Of a stretch of DNA of 64,000 bases, positions 1 to 48,807 are shown piece after piece. The stretch spans positions 54,653,600 through 54,717,599 of the forward strand of contig NC_082702.1 of assembly GCF_949987515.2 (NCBI RefSeq). The letters are read 5' to 3'. This DNA is from Delphinus delphis (lineage: Eukaryota > Chordata > Mammalia > Artiodactyla > Delphinidae). The position numbers and the translations under genes were made by a program. The notes beneath the pieces were generated by a model. That model ran no database searches. It was not told the DNA's origin and saw only the letters and a program-made list of their open reading frames with translations. Within the stretch, counting starts at the first letter, position 1. Every line of letters begins with the position of its first letter.

Positions 1-1024
1 CCAGAGCCCTGGATGGTGACACCCTCTCTGGAATGTTCCTCGCAGGTGGACCTGGGTATCCCACCGCAACACCCGACAAGGCCTCCCTTCTCGGACAGGG
101 CAGCACACAGCAGACCCCATCGACTGGTCCTCCGGAGAGCCGATCCCCTTCCTGCGTACGCTCGCCTCACTGAAGCCCTCTCTCCAGCTCGGTCTCACTG
201 CTGCTTCACCACCTCCCTCCTCCCTGACTGTCCCAAGGCAGGCAGCTCCCAGTGGGACCGTTCTGGCTGGCAGACAGGAAAGGATCCACACACGTGTGAC
301 CCAGCTGGTCACGGCAGGCAGGTCCTGTGTCTTCGGTGCTGCTCTGATGCTCCCTTCACACTGGGCTGCTGCTGGCCGGCACCTGTACCTGACCCCCTCT
401 GCAGCGGCAGGAACCACAGGGCCCTACAGCTCTCGGTTCCTTAACAACTCTCCTGTGGTGTCGACCTGGCCTCAACGTGTGCCCTGGGGATCCACGCTTG
501 TCCATCTCTGTCCTCGTCCTGTCCCAACTACATGACCCTACAAATGCCCACACCCAGAGGACACACGTGTGCACCGAGGCTGCTGTAAGAGCACTCGAGG
601 CTGGGCCAGGGGCTGCACCAGCTACAGGGGACGCTGGTCTCTGGAGAACAGGTGGGGCAGTGACCAGCCTCAGCACGGGGAAGGGACGGGAGCAGGAGAC
701 CTGGTCCCCAAAGTAAGTAACGCGTGTAGATGCAGACCTCGAAGGCTGGGCGAGGGGTCCTCCCAGCAAGTGGGAACAGGAGACCCCAGGTCCAAGCTCC
801 ATCCTTAGGGCACGAGGTATCCAAGTCCCCAGAGAGACAGGCGAACCCAAAGCCTGCAGCCAATGTGGAGATGTGGAGACCAGGTGCCCAGCTCAATGCT
901 CTGAGGTCTAGAACCTCCTTTCACAACCACATGGCTGCAGCATTAGGATGGTCTTACGATGGAGCCGGAGAAACACTCTGGTTGGCAAACAATTACTCTA
1001 ATTCAGTCATTTGCCAACATTAAT
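1..1024. other. Intergenic DNA, no gene recognised
   Basis: GC-rich, CpG-containing single-copy-looking sequence downstream of MBTPS1. Several open frames cross it, but none looks like a known protein and none shows convincing splice-bounded conservation. In human the next gene on this side of MBTPS1 is SLC38A8; I could not recognise any of its exons here. It ends at the L1 target site. Confidence 0.5.
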
Positions 1025-1034
1025 ACTGGGAGAT
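1025..1034 (+). repeat. Target-site duplication, left copy, of the 4.1-kb L1
   Basis: The ten bases actgggagat occur here and again at 5160-5169, directly after the A-rich tail of the L1. Such a pair is the expected mark of target-primed reverse transcription. Ten bases is on the short side, so chance cannot be fully excluded. Confidence 0.6.
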
Positions 1035-4000
1035 GCCTCAACCAAAAGACGCAGACTGACTGAACAGATACAAAAACAAGACCAATATATATGCTGCCTA
1101 GAAGAGACCCACCTCAGACCTAGGGACACATACAGACTGAAAGTGAGGGGATGGAAAAGATATTCCATGCAAATGGAAATCAAAAGAGACCTGGAGTAGC
1201 AATTCTCATGTCAGACAAAATAGACTTTAAAATAAAGACTACTACAAGAGACAAGGAAGGACATTATATGATGATCAAGGGATCAATCCAAGAAGAAGAT
1301 ACAATAATTGTAAATATCTATGCAGCCAACATAGAAGCACCTCAATATATAAGGCAAATGCTAACAGACATAAAAGGGGAAATTGACAGTAACACAATAA
1401 TGGTGGGGGACTTTAACACCCCACTTACACCAATGGACAGATCATCCAAACAGAAAATAAATAAGGAAAGACAAGCTTTAAATGACACATTAGCCCAGAT
1501 GGACTTAATTGATATTTATAGGACAACCCATCCAAAAACAACAGCATACACTTTCTCCTCAAGTGCACATGGAACATTCTCCAGGATAGATCACATCTTG
1601 GGTCACAAATCAAGCCTCAGTAAATTTAAGAAAACTGAATTCTTATCAAGCATCTTTTCCAAGCACAAGGCAATGAGACTAGAAATCAACTACAGGGAAG
1701 AAAACATAAAAAACACAAACACATGGAGGCTAAACAATGTGCTACTAAACAACCAAGAGATCACTGAAGAATCAAAGAGGAAATCAGAAAATACCGAGAG
1801 ACAAATGACAATGAAAACACGACGACCCAAAACCTATGGGATGCAGCAAAAGCAGTTCTAAGAGGGAAGTTTATAGCAATACAACCCACCTCAAGAAACA
1901 AGAAAAATCTCAGATAAACAACCCAATCTTACACCTAAAGCAATGAGAGAAAGAAGAACAAAAAAACCCCAAGGTTAGCAGAAGGAAAGAAATCATAAAG
2001 ATCAGATCAGAAATAAATGAAAAGGAAATGAAGGAAACGATAGCAAAAATCAATAAAGCTAAAGGCTGGTTCTTTGAGAAGATAAACAAAATTGATAAAC
2101 CATTAGCCAGACTCATCAGGAAAAAAAGGGAAAAGACTCAAATCAACAGAATTAGAAATGAAAAAGGAGACGTAACAACTGACACTACAGAAATACAAAG
2201 GGTCATGAGAGAAAACTACAAGCAACTCCATGCCAATAAAATGGACAACCTGGAAGAAATGGATAAATTCTTAGCAAAGTACAACCTCCCAAGACTGAAC
2301 CAGGAAGAAATAGAAAACATAAACAGACCAATCACAAGCACTGAAATTGAAACTGTGATTTAAGGTCTTCCAACAAACTAAAGTCCAGGACCAGATGGCT
2401 TCACAGGCGAATTCTATCAAACATTTAAAGAAGAGCTAACACCTATCCTTCTCAAACTCTTCCAAAATACAGAAGAGGGAGGAACACTCCCAAACTCATT
2501 CTACGAGGCCACCATCACCCTGCAACCAAAACCAGACAAAGGTTTCACAAAAAAAGAAAACTACAGGCCAATATCACTGATGAACATAGATGCAAAAATC
2601 CTCAACAAAATACTGGCAAACAGATTCCAACAGCACATTAAAAGGATCATACATTATGATCAAGTGGGGTTTATTCCAGGAACGCAAGGATTCTTCAATA
2701 TATGCAAATCAATCAATGTGATACACCACATTAACAAACTGAAGGATAATCTCAATAGATGCAGAAAAAGCGTTTGACAAAATTCAACACCTATTTATGA
2801 TAAACACTCTCCAGAAAGTGGACACAGAGGGAACCCACCTCAACATAATAAAAGCCATATATGGCAAACTCACAGCCAACATCATTCTCAATGGTGAAAA
2901 ACTAAAAGCATTTCCTCTAAGATCAGAACAAGACAAGGGTGCCCACTCTCACCACTATCATTCAGCATAGTTCTGGAAGTTTTAGCCACAGCAATCAGAG
3001 AAGAAAAAGAAATATAAGGAATACAAATTGGAAAAGAAGAAGTAAAACTGTCACTCTTTGCAGATGACACGATACTATACATAGAGAATCCTAAAGATGC
3101 CACCAGAAAACTACTAGAGCTAATCAATGAATTTGGTAAAGTAGCAGGATACAAAATTAATGCACAGAAATCTCTTGCATTCCTATATAATAACAACGAA
3201 ACATCAGAAAGAGAAATTAGGGAAACTCCCATTTACCACTGCAAGAAAAAGAATAAAATACCTAGGAATAAACAAACCTACCTAAGGAGGCAAAAGCCCT
3301 GTATGCAGAAAACTATAAGACACTGATGAAGAAAACCAAGGACAATACAAACAGATGAAGACATACCATGTTCTTGGATTGGAAGAATCAATATTGTGAA
3401 AACGATTATACTACTCAAAGCGATCTACAGATTCAATGCAATCCCTATCAAATTACCAATGGCATGTTTTACAGAACTAGAACAAAAAATTTTACAATTT
3501 GTATGGAAACACAAAAGATCCCGAATAGCCAAAGCAATCTTGAGAAAGAAAAACGGAGCTGGAGGAATAAGGCTCCCTGACTTCAGACTATACTACAAAG
3601 CTACAGTAATCAAGACAGTATGGTACTGGCACAAAAACAGAAATATAGATCAGTGGAACAGGATAGAAAGTCCAGAGATAAACCCACGCACACATGGTGA
3701 CCTTATTTTTGATAATATACAATGGAGAAAAGACAGCCTCTTCAATAAGTGGTGCTGGGAAAACTGGACAGCTACATGTAAAAGAATGAAATTAGAACAC
3801 TCCCTAACACCATACACAAAAATAAACTCCAAATGGATTAAAGGCCTAAATGTAAAGCCTGACAGTATAAAACTCTTAAAGGAAAACATAGGCAGAACAC
3901 TCTATGACATAAATCACAGCAAGATCTTTTTTGATCCACCTCCTACAGCAATGGAAATAAAATTAAAAATAAACAAATAGAACATAATGAAACTCAAAAG

Positions 4001-4781
4001 CTTTTGCACAGCAAAGGAAACCATAAACAAGACGAAAAGACTGACAAAGGAACGAAAAGACTGACAAAAGAACGAAAAGACTGACAAAGCAACTGACAAA
4101 GGATTAATCCCCCAAATTTACAAGCAGCTCATGCAGCTCAATATCAAAAAAACAAACAACCCAATCCAAAAATGGGCAGAAGACCTAAACAGACATTTCT
4201 CCAAAGTAGACAAACAGATTACTGACACACACATGAGAAGATGCTCAACATCACTAATCATTAGAGAAATGCAAATCAAAACCATAATAAGGTATCACCT
4301 CACACCAGTCAGAATGGCCATCATTAAAAAATCTACAAACAACGAATGCTGGAGAGGGTGTGGAGAAAAGGGAACCCTCCTGCACTGCTGGTGGGAATGT
4401 AAATTGGTACAGCCACTATGGAGAACAGCATGGAGGTTCCTTAAAAAACTAAAAATAGAACTACCATATGACCCAGCAATCCCACTACTGGACATATACC
4501 CTGAGAAAACCACAATTCAAAAAAATACATGTACCGCAATGTTCACTGCAGCAGTATTTACAATAGCCAGGACATGGAAGCAACCTAAGTGTCCATCGAC
4601 AGAAGAATGGATAAAGAAGATGTGGCACATATATACAACGGAATATTACTCAGCCATAAAAAGGAACGAAACTGAGTTATCTGTAGTGAGGTGGATGGAC
4701 CTAGAGTCTGTCATACAGAGTGAAGCAAGTCAGAAAGAGAAAAACAAATACCGTATGCTAACGCACATATATGGAATCTAA
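1035..4781 (+). pseudogene. L1 ORF2 (endonuclease/reverse transcriptase) remnant
   Basis: Degenerate ORF2 reading across three frames. In order it keeps recognisable apurinic-type endonuclease, reverse-transcriptase and cysteine-rich C-terminal segments. Premature stops and frame changes fall near 1200, 1861, 1916, 2363, 2777 and 3000, and again around 3981-4130, where a tandem repeat replaces part of the normal sequence. No functional product is expected. Confidence 0.9.
4032..4091 (+). repeat. Three tandem 20-bp units inside the L1
   Basis: A 20-base unit starting acgaaaagactgac is present three times in a row (4032-4051, 4052-4071, 4072-4091) with one or two differences between copies. 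It is followed by a partial unit that resumes the normal L1 text (actgacaaaggattaat). Replication slippage within the L1 is the simplest explanation. Confidence 0.85.
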
Positions 4782-5159
4782 AAAAGTGGTACTGATGAAC
4801 CTAGTGACAGGGCAGGAATAAAGATGCAGACGTAGAGAATGGACTTGAGGACACAGGGGGGAAGGGGAAGCTGGGATGAAGTGAGAGAGTGGCACGGACA
4901 TATATACACTACCAAATGTAAAATGGATGGCTAGCGGGAAGCAGCCGCATAGCACAGGGAGGTCAGCTCGGTGCTCTGTGACCCCCTAGAGGGGTGGGAT
5001 AGGGAGGGTGGGAGGGAGGCTCAAGAGGGAGGGGATATGGGGACATATGTATATGTACAGCTGACTCACTTTGTTGTACAGCAGAAACTAACACAACATT
5101 GTAAAGTGATTATACTCCAATAAAGATATTTAAAAAAAGAAAAAAAAAAAACAAAAAGC

Positions 5160-5169
5160 ACTGGGAGAT
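5160..5169 (+). repeat. Target-site duplication, right copy, of the L1
   Basis: The same ten bases as at 1025-1034 (actgggagat), immediately after the A-rich tail. Confidence 0.6.
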
Positions 5170-5829
5170 TTCACATTCTCCAGATTGTAGGCTTCTCTAG
5201 AAAGATCAAAACACGTGCCATCCCCAAGATGTGGCCTGAGCACTCTGGTGAGTCCCAGCCCCCCGAGACCCGCTGTCTCACTAGGGCCGTGTCCTCACTC
5301 CCTGGACCCCAGCTTTCACAGTGCTGGGCGCAGGTGGTGAGCCGTCCACACCTGTGGAGGACAGGCAGGAAGACCAGAGGCACAAGCCCCTCGTCCTGAG
5401 ATGCTGAAACCACGCTTAGGTCTACAGCCCGTCTCTGAGGACAACACACCACCGTGAGCCTGCAGATGCTGACACGCTGTGGGCTGCTGGGGATGGGGAG
5501 AGCTCTGAGGGGCCCTCGGCAATTCCTCTAAAGTCCTCGAAGCAACGGCAGCCACGAAAGGCGGTGACAAGCTGCCAGCTCACCACTGTGACCTGCCAAG
5601 GGTGGCGCGTGGCAGGGAGAGTTGGGCGTTGGCAGCTCCTCCCTCACCCCCCGGCCTGGGCCTGTCTCTTCGCAGGACCTCACCAGCACCCCGATCCCAC
5701 AGGCCCTCTGCCCTTTCCGGTCAGTCTGTCCTCACCTATGATCCGAAAGCTCATGTTTGGCCACTTGGAGGACAGAAAACGGTACAGGCAGGGGTTAAAA
5801 CTTAACAGGCTGCCTTGGGTTAGGCAACG
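5170..5829. other. Intergenic DNA, nothing recognised
   Basis: Moderately GC-rich sequence between the L1 insertion and an older L1 fragment. I see no exon, repeat family or RNA gene that I can name. Confidence 0.4.
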
Positions 5830-6880
5830 GTTTCTTTCTCAGAAATGGCCCCTCATACATAAAAAGGACTTCATCAAAATGAACAACTCTTATGCTTGTA
5901 AGGATACCATCAGGAAAGTGAAAAGACAACAGACAGAATGAAAGAAACTATTTGTAAGTCATGTACCTCATAAGGGACTTTCATCTGGAAGCTATCGAAG
6001 AACTCTTACAAGTCAATAAAAAGACAACTCAATTAAAAAATGGGTAAAGGATCGAAATGGACACTTCTCCAAAGAAGACATAAAAATGTCCAATGAACAC
6101 ATGAAAGGATGCTCAACATCATTATCTTTAGGGAAATGCAAATCAAACCACAATGAGATGTCACTTCACACCCACTAGAGGGCTATCGTCAGAAAGATGA
6201 GTAACAGTAACTGTTGGTGAGAATGTGGAGAAGCTGGAACCCTCATACGCTGCTGGTGGGAATGTAAAACGGTGAAGCAGCTTTGGAACAAGAGTTTGGC
6301 GGTTCCTCAGAAAGTGAAGAATAAAACTATAGGGTTTTACTCCGCGGTGCCAACCCAACAGGAATGAAAACTTATGTCCACACTGGAAACGGTACATGCA
6401 TGCTCAAAGCCACACCATTCACAACAGACAAAAAGTGGAAACAGCTCAGTGGTCCATCAAGTGAGGATTAACAAAATAAGACCTATCCATCCGACGGAGT
6501 GTCATTCAGGTCTAGAAAGGAGGGAAGTACGGAGACAGCTACAACATGGATGAATCACTAAGACGCACTGCACGAGAGCAGCCAGTCCGCCCAGGCCGTG
6601 TATTATACGACGCCCTTTTTATGAAATGTTCAGATTAGGCAAACTCATAGAGACAGCAAATCAGTGGTTGCCTGGGGCTGTGGGAGGAGGGAATAGAGGC
6701 TGACTGGCTGCTGGGTAGGAGGTTTCTTTTGGAGGCGATGAAAATGCTCTGGAATTACAGCGGTGATGGTTGCACAACCTTGGAATATACTAAAAACCAC
6801 TGAACGGTACACTTTTAAACAGAATTTTGTAGGACGTGAATTACATCTCAAAAAAATACTTAACAGGTTGACTCAGAAGC
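5830..6880 (+). mobile_element. Old L1 (L1M-type) 3' fragment
   Basis: Diverged L1 text in forward orientation. It contains the ORF2 C-terminal region (near 6080-6300 the translation resembles the hydrophilic part around 'ctgctggtgggaatgt', which is also present in the younger L1 at 4385). It ends in an L1M-like 3' UTR ('gatgaaaatgctctggaatt' near 6738, then 'cactgaacggtacactttta'). Similar tails recur at 17600-17767 and 23140-23587. The end lies only about 70 bases from the presumed MBTPS1 cleavage site. Confidence 0.8.
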
Positions 6881-6944
6881 CATTCCAGGTTGTCATCAAA
6901 GAGAAATGGACAGGTGGGCAAGAGCCCGTTACACACTTCTTTTT

Positions 6945-7564
6945 AGCTTCATACAGGTAATGCGTATTTATTGAAAATTTTCTTCACCGATAATGGTGAA
7001 ACCAAGACCCAAATTACAAAACACGATGGCAGTTGGTACTTATAAAAATAAAGCGAAGGGCTATGTTTCACAGATTTGTGCAAGTTTCTGTCAAAATCTC
7101 AGTCGGTCCTCTCATCAAAAAGGAGATCATGGCATCTGTGTAGTTCCTCATGATGTAATAGTAAAAAACTGCGTTCTGTTGACAAAAAAAAATAGCTTTG
7201 CTTCCATACAGCACAAGTCTTTAAAGTGACTTTTCCCCAACAATAAATATAGAAAATAGCCTTTATGGAGCACGTCTAGCTTGGTCAGAACCGTTTCCTC
7301 CCCGACAGCCTTTAGAAGTCGTCCGAGTCTTTGGTGCACGGGTGGCCGGCGAGGTCTGACTCCAGGCTGCCCCGCGGGGCCCTCCCGCGGCCCCGCGCCC
7401 CGCACGACACACCGTGAGCCTGCGCTCCTCGCCAGGGGAGGCCCGCTCAGCACAGGCTCTCAGAGCGTTTCGAGCAGGGGGACCCCGGGAGCCCACGGCT
7501 CCACCCGCCCGCCGCGGCCACCCTCGAAGGCGCTCCCTGGCGCTCACAGCCAGCCGGGCGGACG
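6945..7564 (-). other. MBTPS1: MBTPS1 3' untranslated region
   Basis: Sequence from the stop codon (7565-7567) to just past the only good minus-strand AATAAA found downstream (6967-6972). A GU-rich stretch (gtgtgt on the minus strand near 6930) follows, as expected downstream of a cleavage site. The implied 3' UTR is about 0.6 kb. The exact cleavage position is inferred. Confidence 0.65.
6967..6972 (-). terminator. MBTPS1: Candidate MBTPS1 poly(A) signal AATAAA
   Basis: The plus strand reads tttatt, giving AATAAA on the gene strand about 595 bases after the stop codon. No other canonical hexamer lies between it and the stop. Confidence 0.65.
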
Positions 7565-44592
<37,028 letters not shown>

Positions 44593-44684
44593 GGTCATGA
44601 GTGAATATGGTCATAAAATCGCATAAATTCAAATCGCACTTTTTTCTTCCTTGATTATAAGTTAATTTTTGTTTCAGCTAAAAG
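44593..44684 (-). other. MBTPS1: MBTPS1 exon 2, 5' untranslated part
   Basis: Upstream end of exon 2. Two acceptors compete: tttcag, giving an exon start at 44684, and ttttag, giving 44677. Neither has a strong pyrimidine tract. The leader carries two out-of-frame ATGs within 32 bases of the start codon. Confidence 0.55.
44595..44624 (-). promoter_or_regulatory. Upstream ORF in the MBTPS1 leader
   Basis: An ATG at 44624-44622 opens a 9-codon frame ending in a TGA that overlaps the upstream in-frame ATG (shared bases at 44596-44597). A second out-of-frame ATG at 44614-44612 starts a 29-codon frame that runs past the main start. Such arrangements usually dampen or condition translation. Whether these are used is not shown. 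Confidence 0.6.
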
Positions 44685-46111
44685 CTGAAACATTACTGAT
44701 CGGCCATTTTACAGTCTAGTCCAAGGTAAATAAAAGTTAAATTTCATGGCCTTTTGTGGTTTGGCCTGAAAAGAGGCTTTCATTTCTTTCTTCGTTTCTT
44801 CTCCATCTTGGGCCTCAGGCTTCGCTCACTCTGGCCCAGACACCTGAGTCCTACGCTCCATCTGCACCACAGAACCAAAGTCCAACTGGGATGAGTGATC
44901 ACTCCGTGAGCCAGTCTATAAAACAAAGCAAGCGCACAGAGACATGAGCAGTGCGCTGACAGAGCCGGGAGGGTTAGTGATCCCTGCAATTTAGATAAGA
45001 GGGTCAAAAAGACACACCAGCTACAAGACGAAATAAATGTATGACACAACCATGGAACATCTTATTATTTCACTTTCATTTAGTTACTCCTCACTTCTTT
45101 CAGGGGGAAAAAATGTTTTAAGACAGCTTCAAAAATAAAATAGGATAAAATAAATGAGAAAAATAAGGATGACAAATAACCCCGGGAATATTAAGCACAC
45201 TGGCCCTGAGCACCCAGCACCACGGAGGAGGAGGAACCATGACCCTCTGCCTATGGTCCTTACTACGCCTCTATTTCAGATGCTGTATTTTCCCATCATT
45301 TGCAGCTCTTCATTTCCAGGGCGTTTCCCCAGTCAGCACTTTAATTCCCGATAAATTTTACCAATTTTTCAGGCAAAAGCTTGGTATACACCCTTACTTT
45401 CTGCTTTAAAATTAACACCTGAGAGCAAACTAATTTCCATGCAAGTCATGTACTTACCACCTTCTTTAAGAGACGACATAAATGGTCTAAAATTACTCAA
45501 ACTATGCCTCTTCAGATTTTGAAATACTTTCTGCCAATTCTATGAAGAGAGCACAGAAGAGTTTTTATTGTCACTAAGTGTATTTTACCTGAAGCCTCAA
45601 CTTAAAAGATTTTCAACCTGCTGAATATGTTATAAAATCAAATTACCTCTTTACTGGGAGTGACATGAGAGGACAGTTCGTGAGGTAAAAGCTGTTGCCA
45701 AAGAAAACTGCTGAGTATTAAACTGCACGTGAGCACGAATACCTTTCAAAGTATCTGAATGGTAAGGAAAATCATAATTCTTCACAATGAAGAACAGAGC
45801 AGTGATAAAACAACAACACAGGCTGCAGCACGCCCAGAAAAATCCGTTGCACAGCTCACACCAGAAACAAATAATCCAGCAGGGGGAAGACAGACCAGTG
45901 AGACCGACAGGCCTTCCATTCCTACTTGTTTCTAAAAAGAAAACACGCAGGACAAGGAGTTAGCCCCCTTTCAGGAGAGGGATGTCAGGGTGTTAAACCT
46001 ATTCTTCCGGCAGAAACTGGTACCTGAGAGCAACAAGGAGTCTGTGGTTTCTGGAACTATTCATGTGTGCTTCTATAAACAGGAAAGCACTGATAAAGAA
46101 AAGTAAGGGTT

Positions 46112-46480
46112 TGGGCTTCCCTGGTGGCGCAGTGGTTAAGAATCCGCCTGCCAATGCAGGGGCCACGGGTTCGAGCCCTGGTCTGGGAAGGTCCCACATG
46201 CCGCGAAGCAACTAAGCCCGTGCGCCACAACTACTGAGCCTGTGCTCTAGAGCCCGTGAGCCACAACTACTGAGCCTGCGCTCTAGAGTCCATGAGCCAC
46301 AACTACCGCAGCCCACATGCCTAGAGCCCACGCTCCGCAACAAGAGAAGCCACTGCAGTGAGAAGCCCAGACACCACAACGAAGAGTAGCCCCGCTCACC
46401 GCAACTAGAGAAAGCCCGCGCGCAGCAACAAAGAGCCAACGCAGCCAAAAAATAAACAAATAAATAAATTTATTAAAGGA
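46112..46480 (+). mobile_element. CHR-type SINE (long form)
   Basis: Long-form copy with an internally repeated 'gccacaactactgagcctg' block and an A/T-rich tail. Flanked by a 17-18 base near-duplication (aaagaaaagtaagggtt at 46095-46111, with a one-base difference at 46482-46499). Antisense to MBTPS1. Confidence 0.93.
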
Positions 46481-47519
46481 AAAGAAAAGTAAAGGGTTAA
46501 GAGTATCTAAACAATCTTTGAAGTTCAAAAATTAGGACATTCATTGTTATAATAACAAACGAACCTGAAAAGCAGGCCTATCTCTGCAACTGGAGACCAA
46601 GGTTGGTGGAACAGAGTTAATCAGATAGAAATGAAATATTAAAACTTATTTCCATAGCAACATGAAGAACAATGAGAATGCCAGTCATATAAACAAAGAA
46701 ATTGAAAACAAAGACCAGAACAGAAAGATGGAAGAAAAGCAACAGGGGACACCAACAGTCACTCCGACCTATTTTACAGCAAAGCCGCTTGGGAGTGAGG
46801 CCCAAGTCCTTGTTCATACTTGATACCTGCAGCAGTATCACAGAATACAACTATCTGAAGTATATAGCTGACTTAATTATAGTATTACGGGTCAAAGTAG
46901 AGAAAGCTAATCACTGGTGATAAGAGCTCTTATGTTCATAGGAAATGAACTTACAGTGAAAAGATTTAAATGGGTCTCAATTAAGGCAATTAAAAAAATA
47001 AAATAAAAACAGAATGCTAAAGAATCTATGACACATCTTTACACTACCAAACGTAAAATAGATAGCTTTAAAAAAAAAGAATCTATGACACATTTGGACT
47101 GGATATAACGCAAATATTAGTGAGCCATACTAGTGAGCAAATATTACACCTAACAAGTTGAGTTACATCAACTTCAATTAAACCTGTTCCAAAATAATTC
47201 ACACACAGGTAAAGACAGTGAACTTACAATCAGCCTGTGGGGGAGAGATGGCTGATGTTCTCTCACAGCTGAGGGCAGGGGCCTGACTTGAAAAGAAAGA
47301 GAAACGGAAAGAAAAGGTCAGGGATTCTGAAATTTTAAAATGACTAAAGTAATCAGTTCTCTTCCAAACAGAAACAGGAAACTTTTTAGGTCTTTGGAAA
47401 ACAGGACACTGCACGATCGTAAGACAGTCTACCTTAATTTACTCACTACATCGTACAAATTTATGAAGTGCTAACCAAGTTTCAGACATTGCCAGGGGTT
47501 ACAGAGGAAACACGTGTTG

Positions 47520-48767
47520 TTAGTAGGTGAGGGACGCAGGCCTCCAGGTGGGAGCCTGCAAGGAGGCCGAGCACAAACGCCAACGGCCAAGCCAAGCGCA
47601 GGAAAGGACGACAGCAAAGGAGAGGCACAGGGCCCGCGTGGGGACGGGGGACGGAAGGAGGAGCCTTAGGGAGAGGGGGCGCAGCTGGCTCTGGCCGACT
47701 CTACCCCCGCAGGGCTGGAAGCGTGGAAATACGGAAGGAGAAGCGGGGCATCCTGAGCAGAGCTACGTCCCGGCGAGGAAACGCTGGGTGCGCGCAGGAG
47801 CAGCCAGTGAGCGGTGCCAGGCTGGAGAGGGTGACAGGGCGGGCGCTGAGGCAGGCACGGGTCTGAACAGCAGGGCCAGCGACAGGCGGAAACAGCCGCT
47901 CAGAGCGCCAGCGGAGCGCCCTGCAGAACGAGAACCCCGCGACGGGGCGGGGGGGGGGGGGCGAGCGGCTCAGTTCCCTCCTCCGACCCATTTCCCCGGA
48001 GCCCCAGAGCCAGGCACTGCTCCGGCCGCCCCGCAGAGCAGTGAGCACAAGACAACCGAAATCTCTGCCTCGTGGAGCGGCCCTTTCGGGGGAAGACAGG
48101 TATCACGCACGATGAGGAGAAGACGTGGCATTTAGCTGGTGATAAATGCTGAATTTTGAAAGCAGAAAAAAGAAAGAAGGGGGATGTGACAAGTCAGGCA
48201 GAGGGGTGAAGCTGAGACAGAGTGCTGCAGAAGCTTCTGGAAGGGGACTTCTGAGTGAAGACCCGATGGAAGCGGGGCGCTCACCAAGCCCCCTGGGGAA
48301 GGGTGCCGCGGGCGCTGGGGAGACAAGGGCAGGAGCCCGAGCGAGGGCACGCCTGGTGTGTGCCAGGAAGAGCAGAGGCCAGGGGCGAGGGAAGGGGACC
48401 TCGGGGGGGAGATGAGAGGCCCGTGCCCTAGCGCTGAACGGGCAGGGAAAGCATGAGCAGAGCAAAGGAGCCTCACCGGCCGGCTGGAGCTCCGTGTGGA
48501 GCGGACACAGGCGGAAGCGGGGAACCCCTGGAAGGCCCCTGTGAAGAGGGTGGCTTGGGCCAGGGAGGGGCAGGGGTGGCGAAGGCAGAGCCGAAAGGCT
48601 CCGCTGACGACCAGATGTGGGGCGCGCCCGTGAGGAGGCAGGGACGGCACCAAGGCCTCCGGCCCAACGCCCAGGGCGTCTGCCCCAAACGGGATGGCGA
48701 AGGCTGCAGGAAAAGCCGGCTCAGGAAACACGAGCAGGACCTGAGTGCTGTCGGGCGAGCCTGAGAG

Positions 48768-48807
<40 letters not shown>

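Larger units (their letters stand above)
1035..5159 (+). mobile_element. 5'-truncated LINE-1 (L1) retrotransposon, dead copy
   Basis: An L1 in forward orientation that begins inside the N-terminal part of ORF2, so the promoter, ORF1 and the start of ORF2 are missing. Readable ORF2 pieces in different frames are: endonuclease domain (1035-1861, with the GDFNTPL motif near 1408-1430), a linker (2028-2363), reverse transcriptase (2580-3240, with the FADD catalytic motif near 3057-3070), and a C-terminal region with a cysteine-rich stretch (3396-4781). A 3' UTR (about 4782-5130), an AATAAA near 5120 and an A-rich tail follow. Frameshifts and stops break ORF2 at least five times, so it cannot move. 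It lies about 1.8 kb downstream of the MBTPS1 poly(A) signal, on the opposite strand to that gene. Confidence 0.93.

Noticed and set aside
47527..48135. 202-codon plus-strand ORF in intron 1
   Set aside because: Low-complexity Arg/Gly/Ala-rich reading in a GC-rich block. No splice or family evidence.
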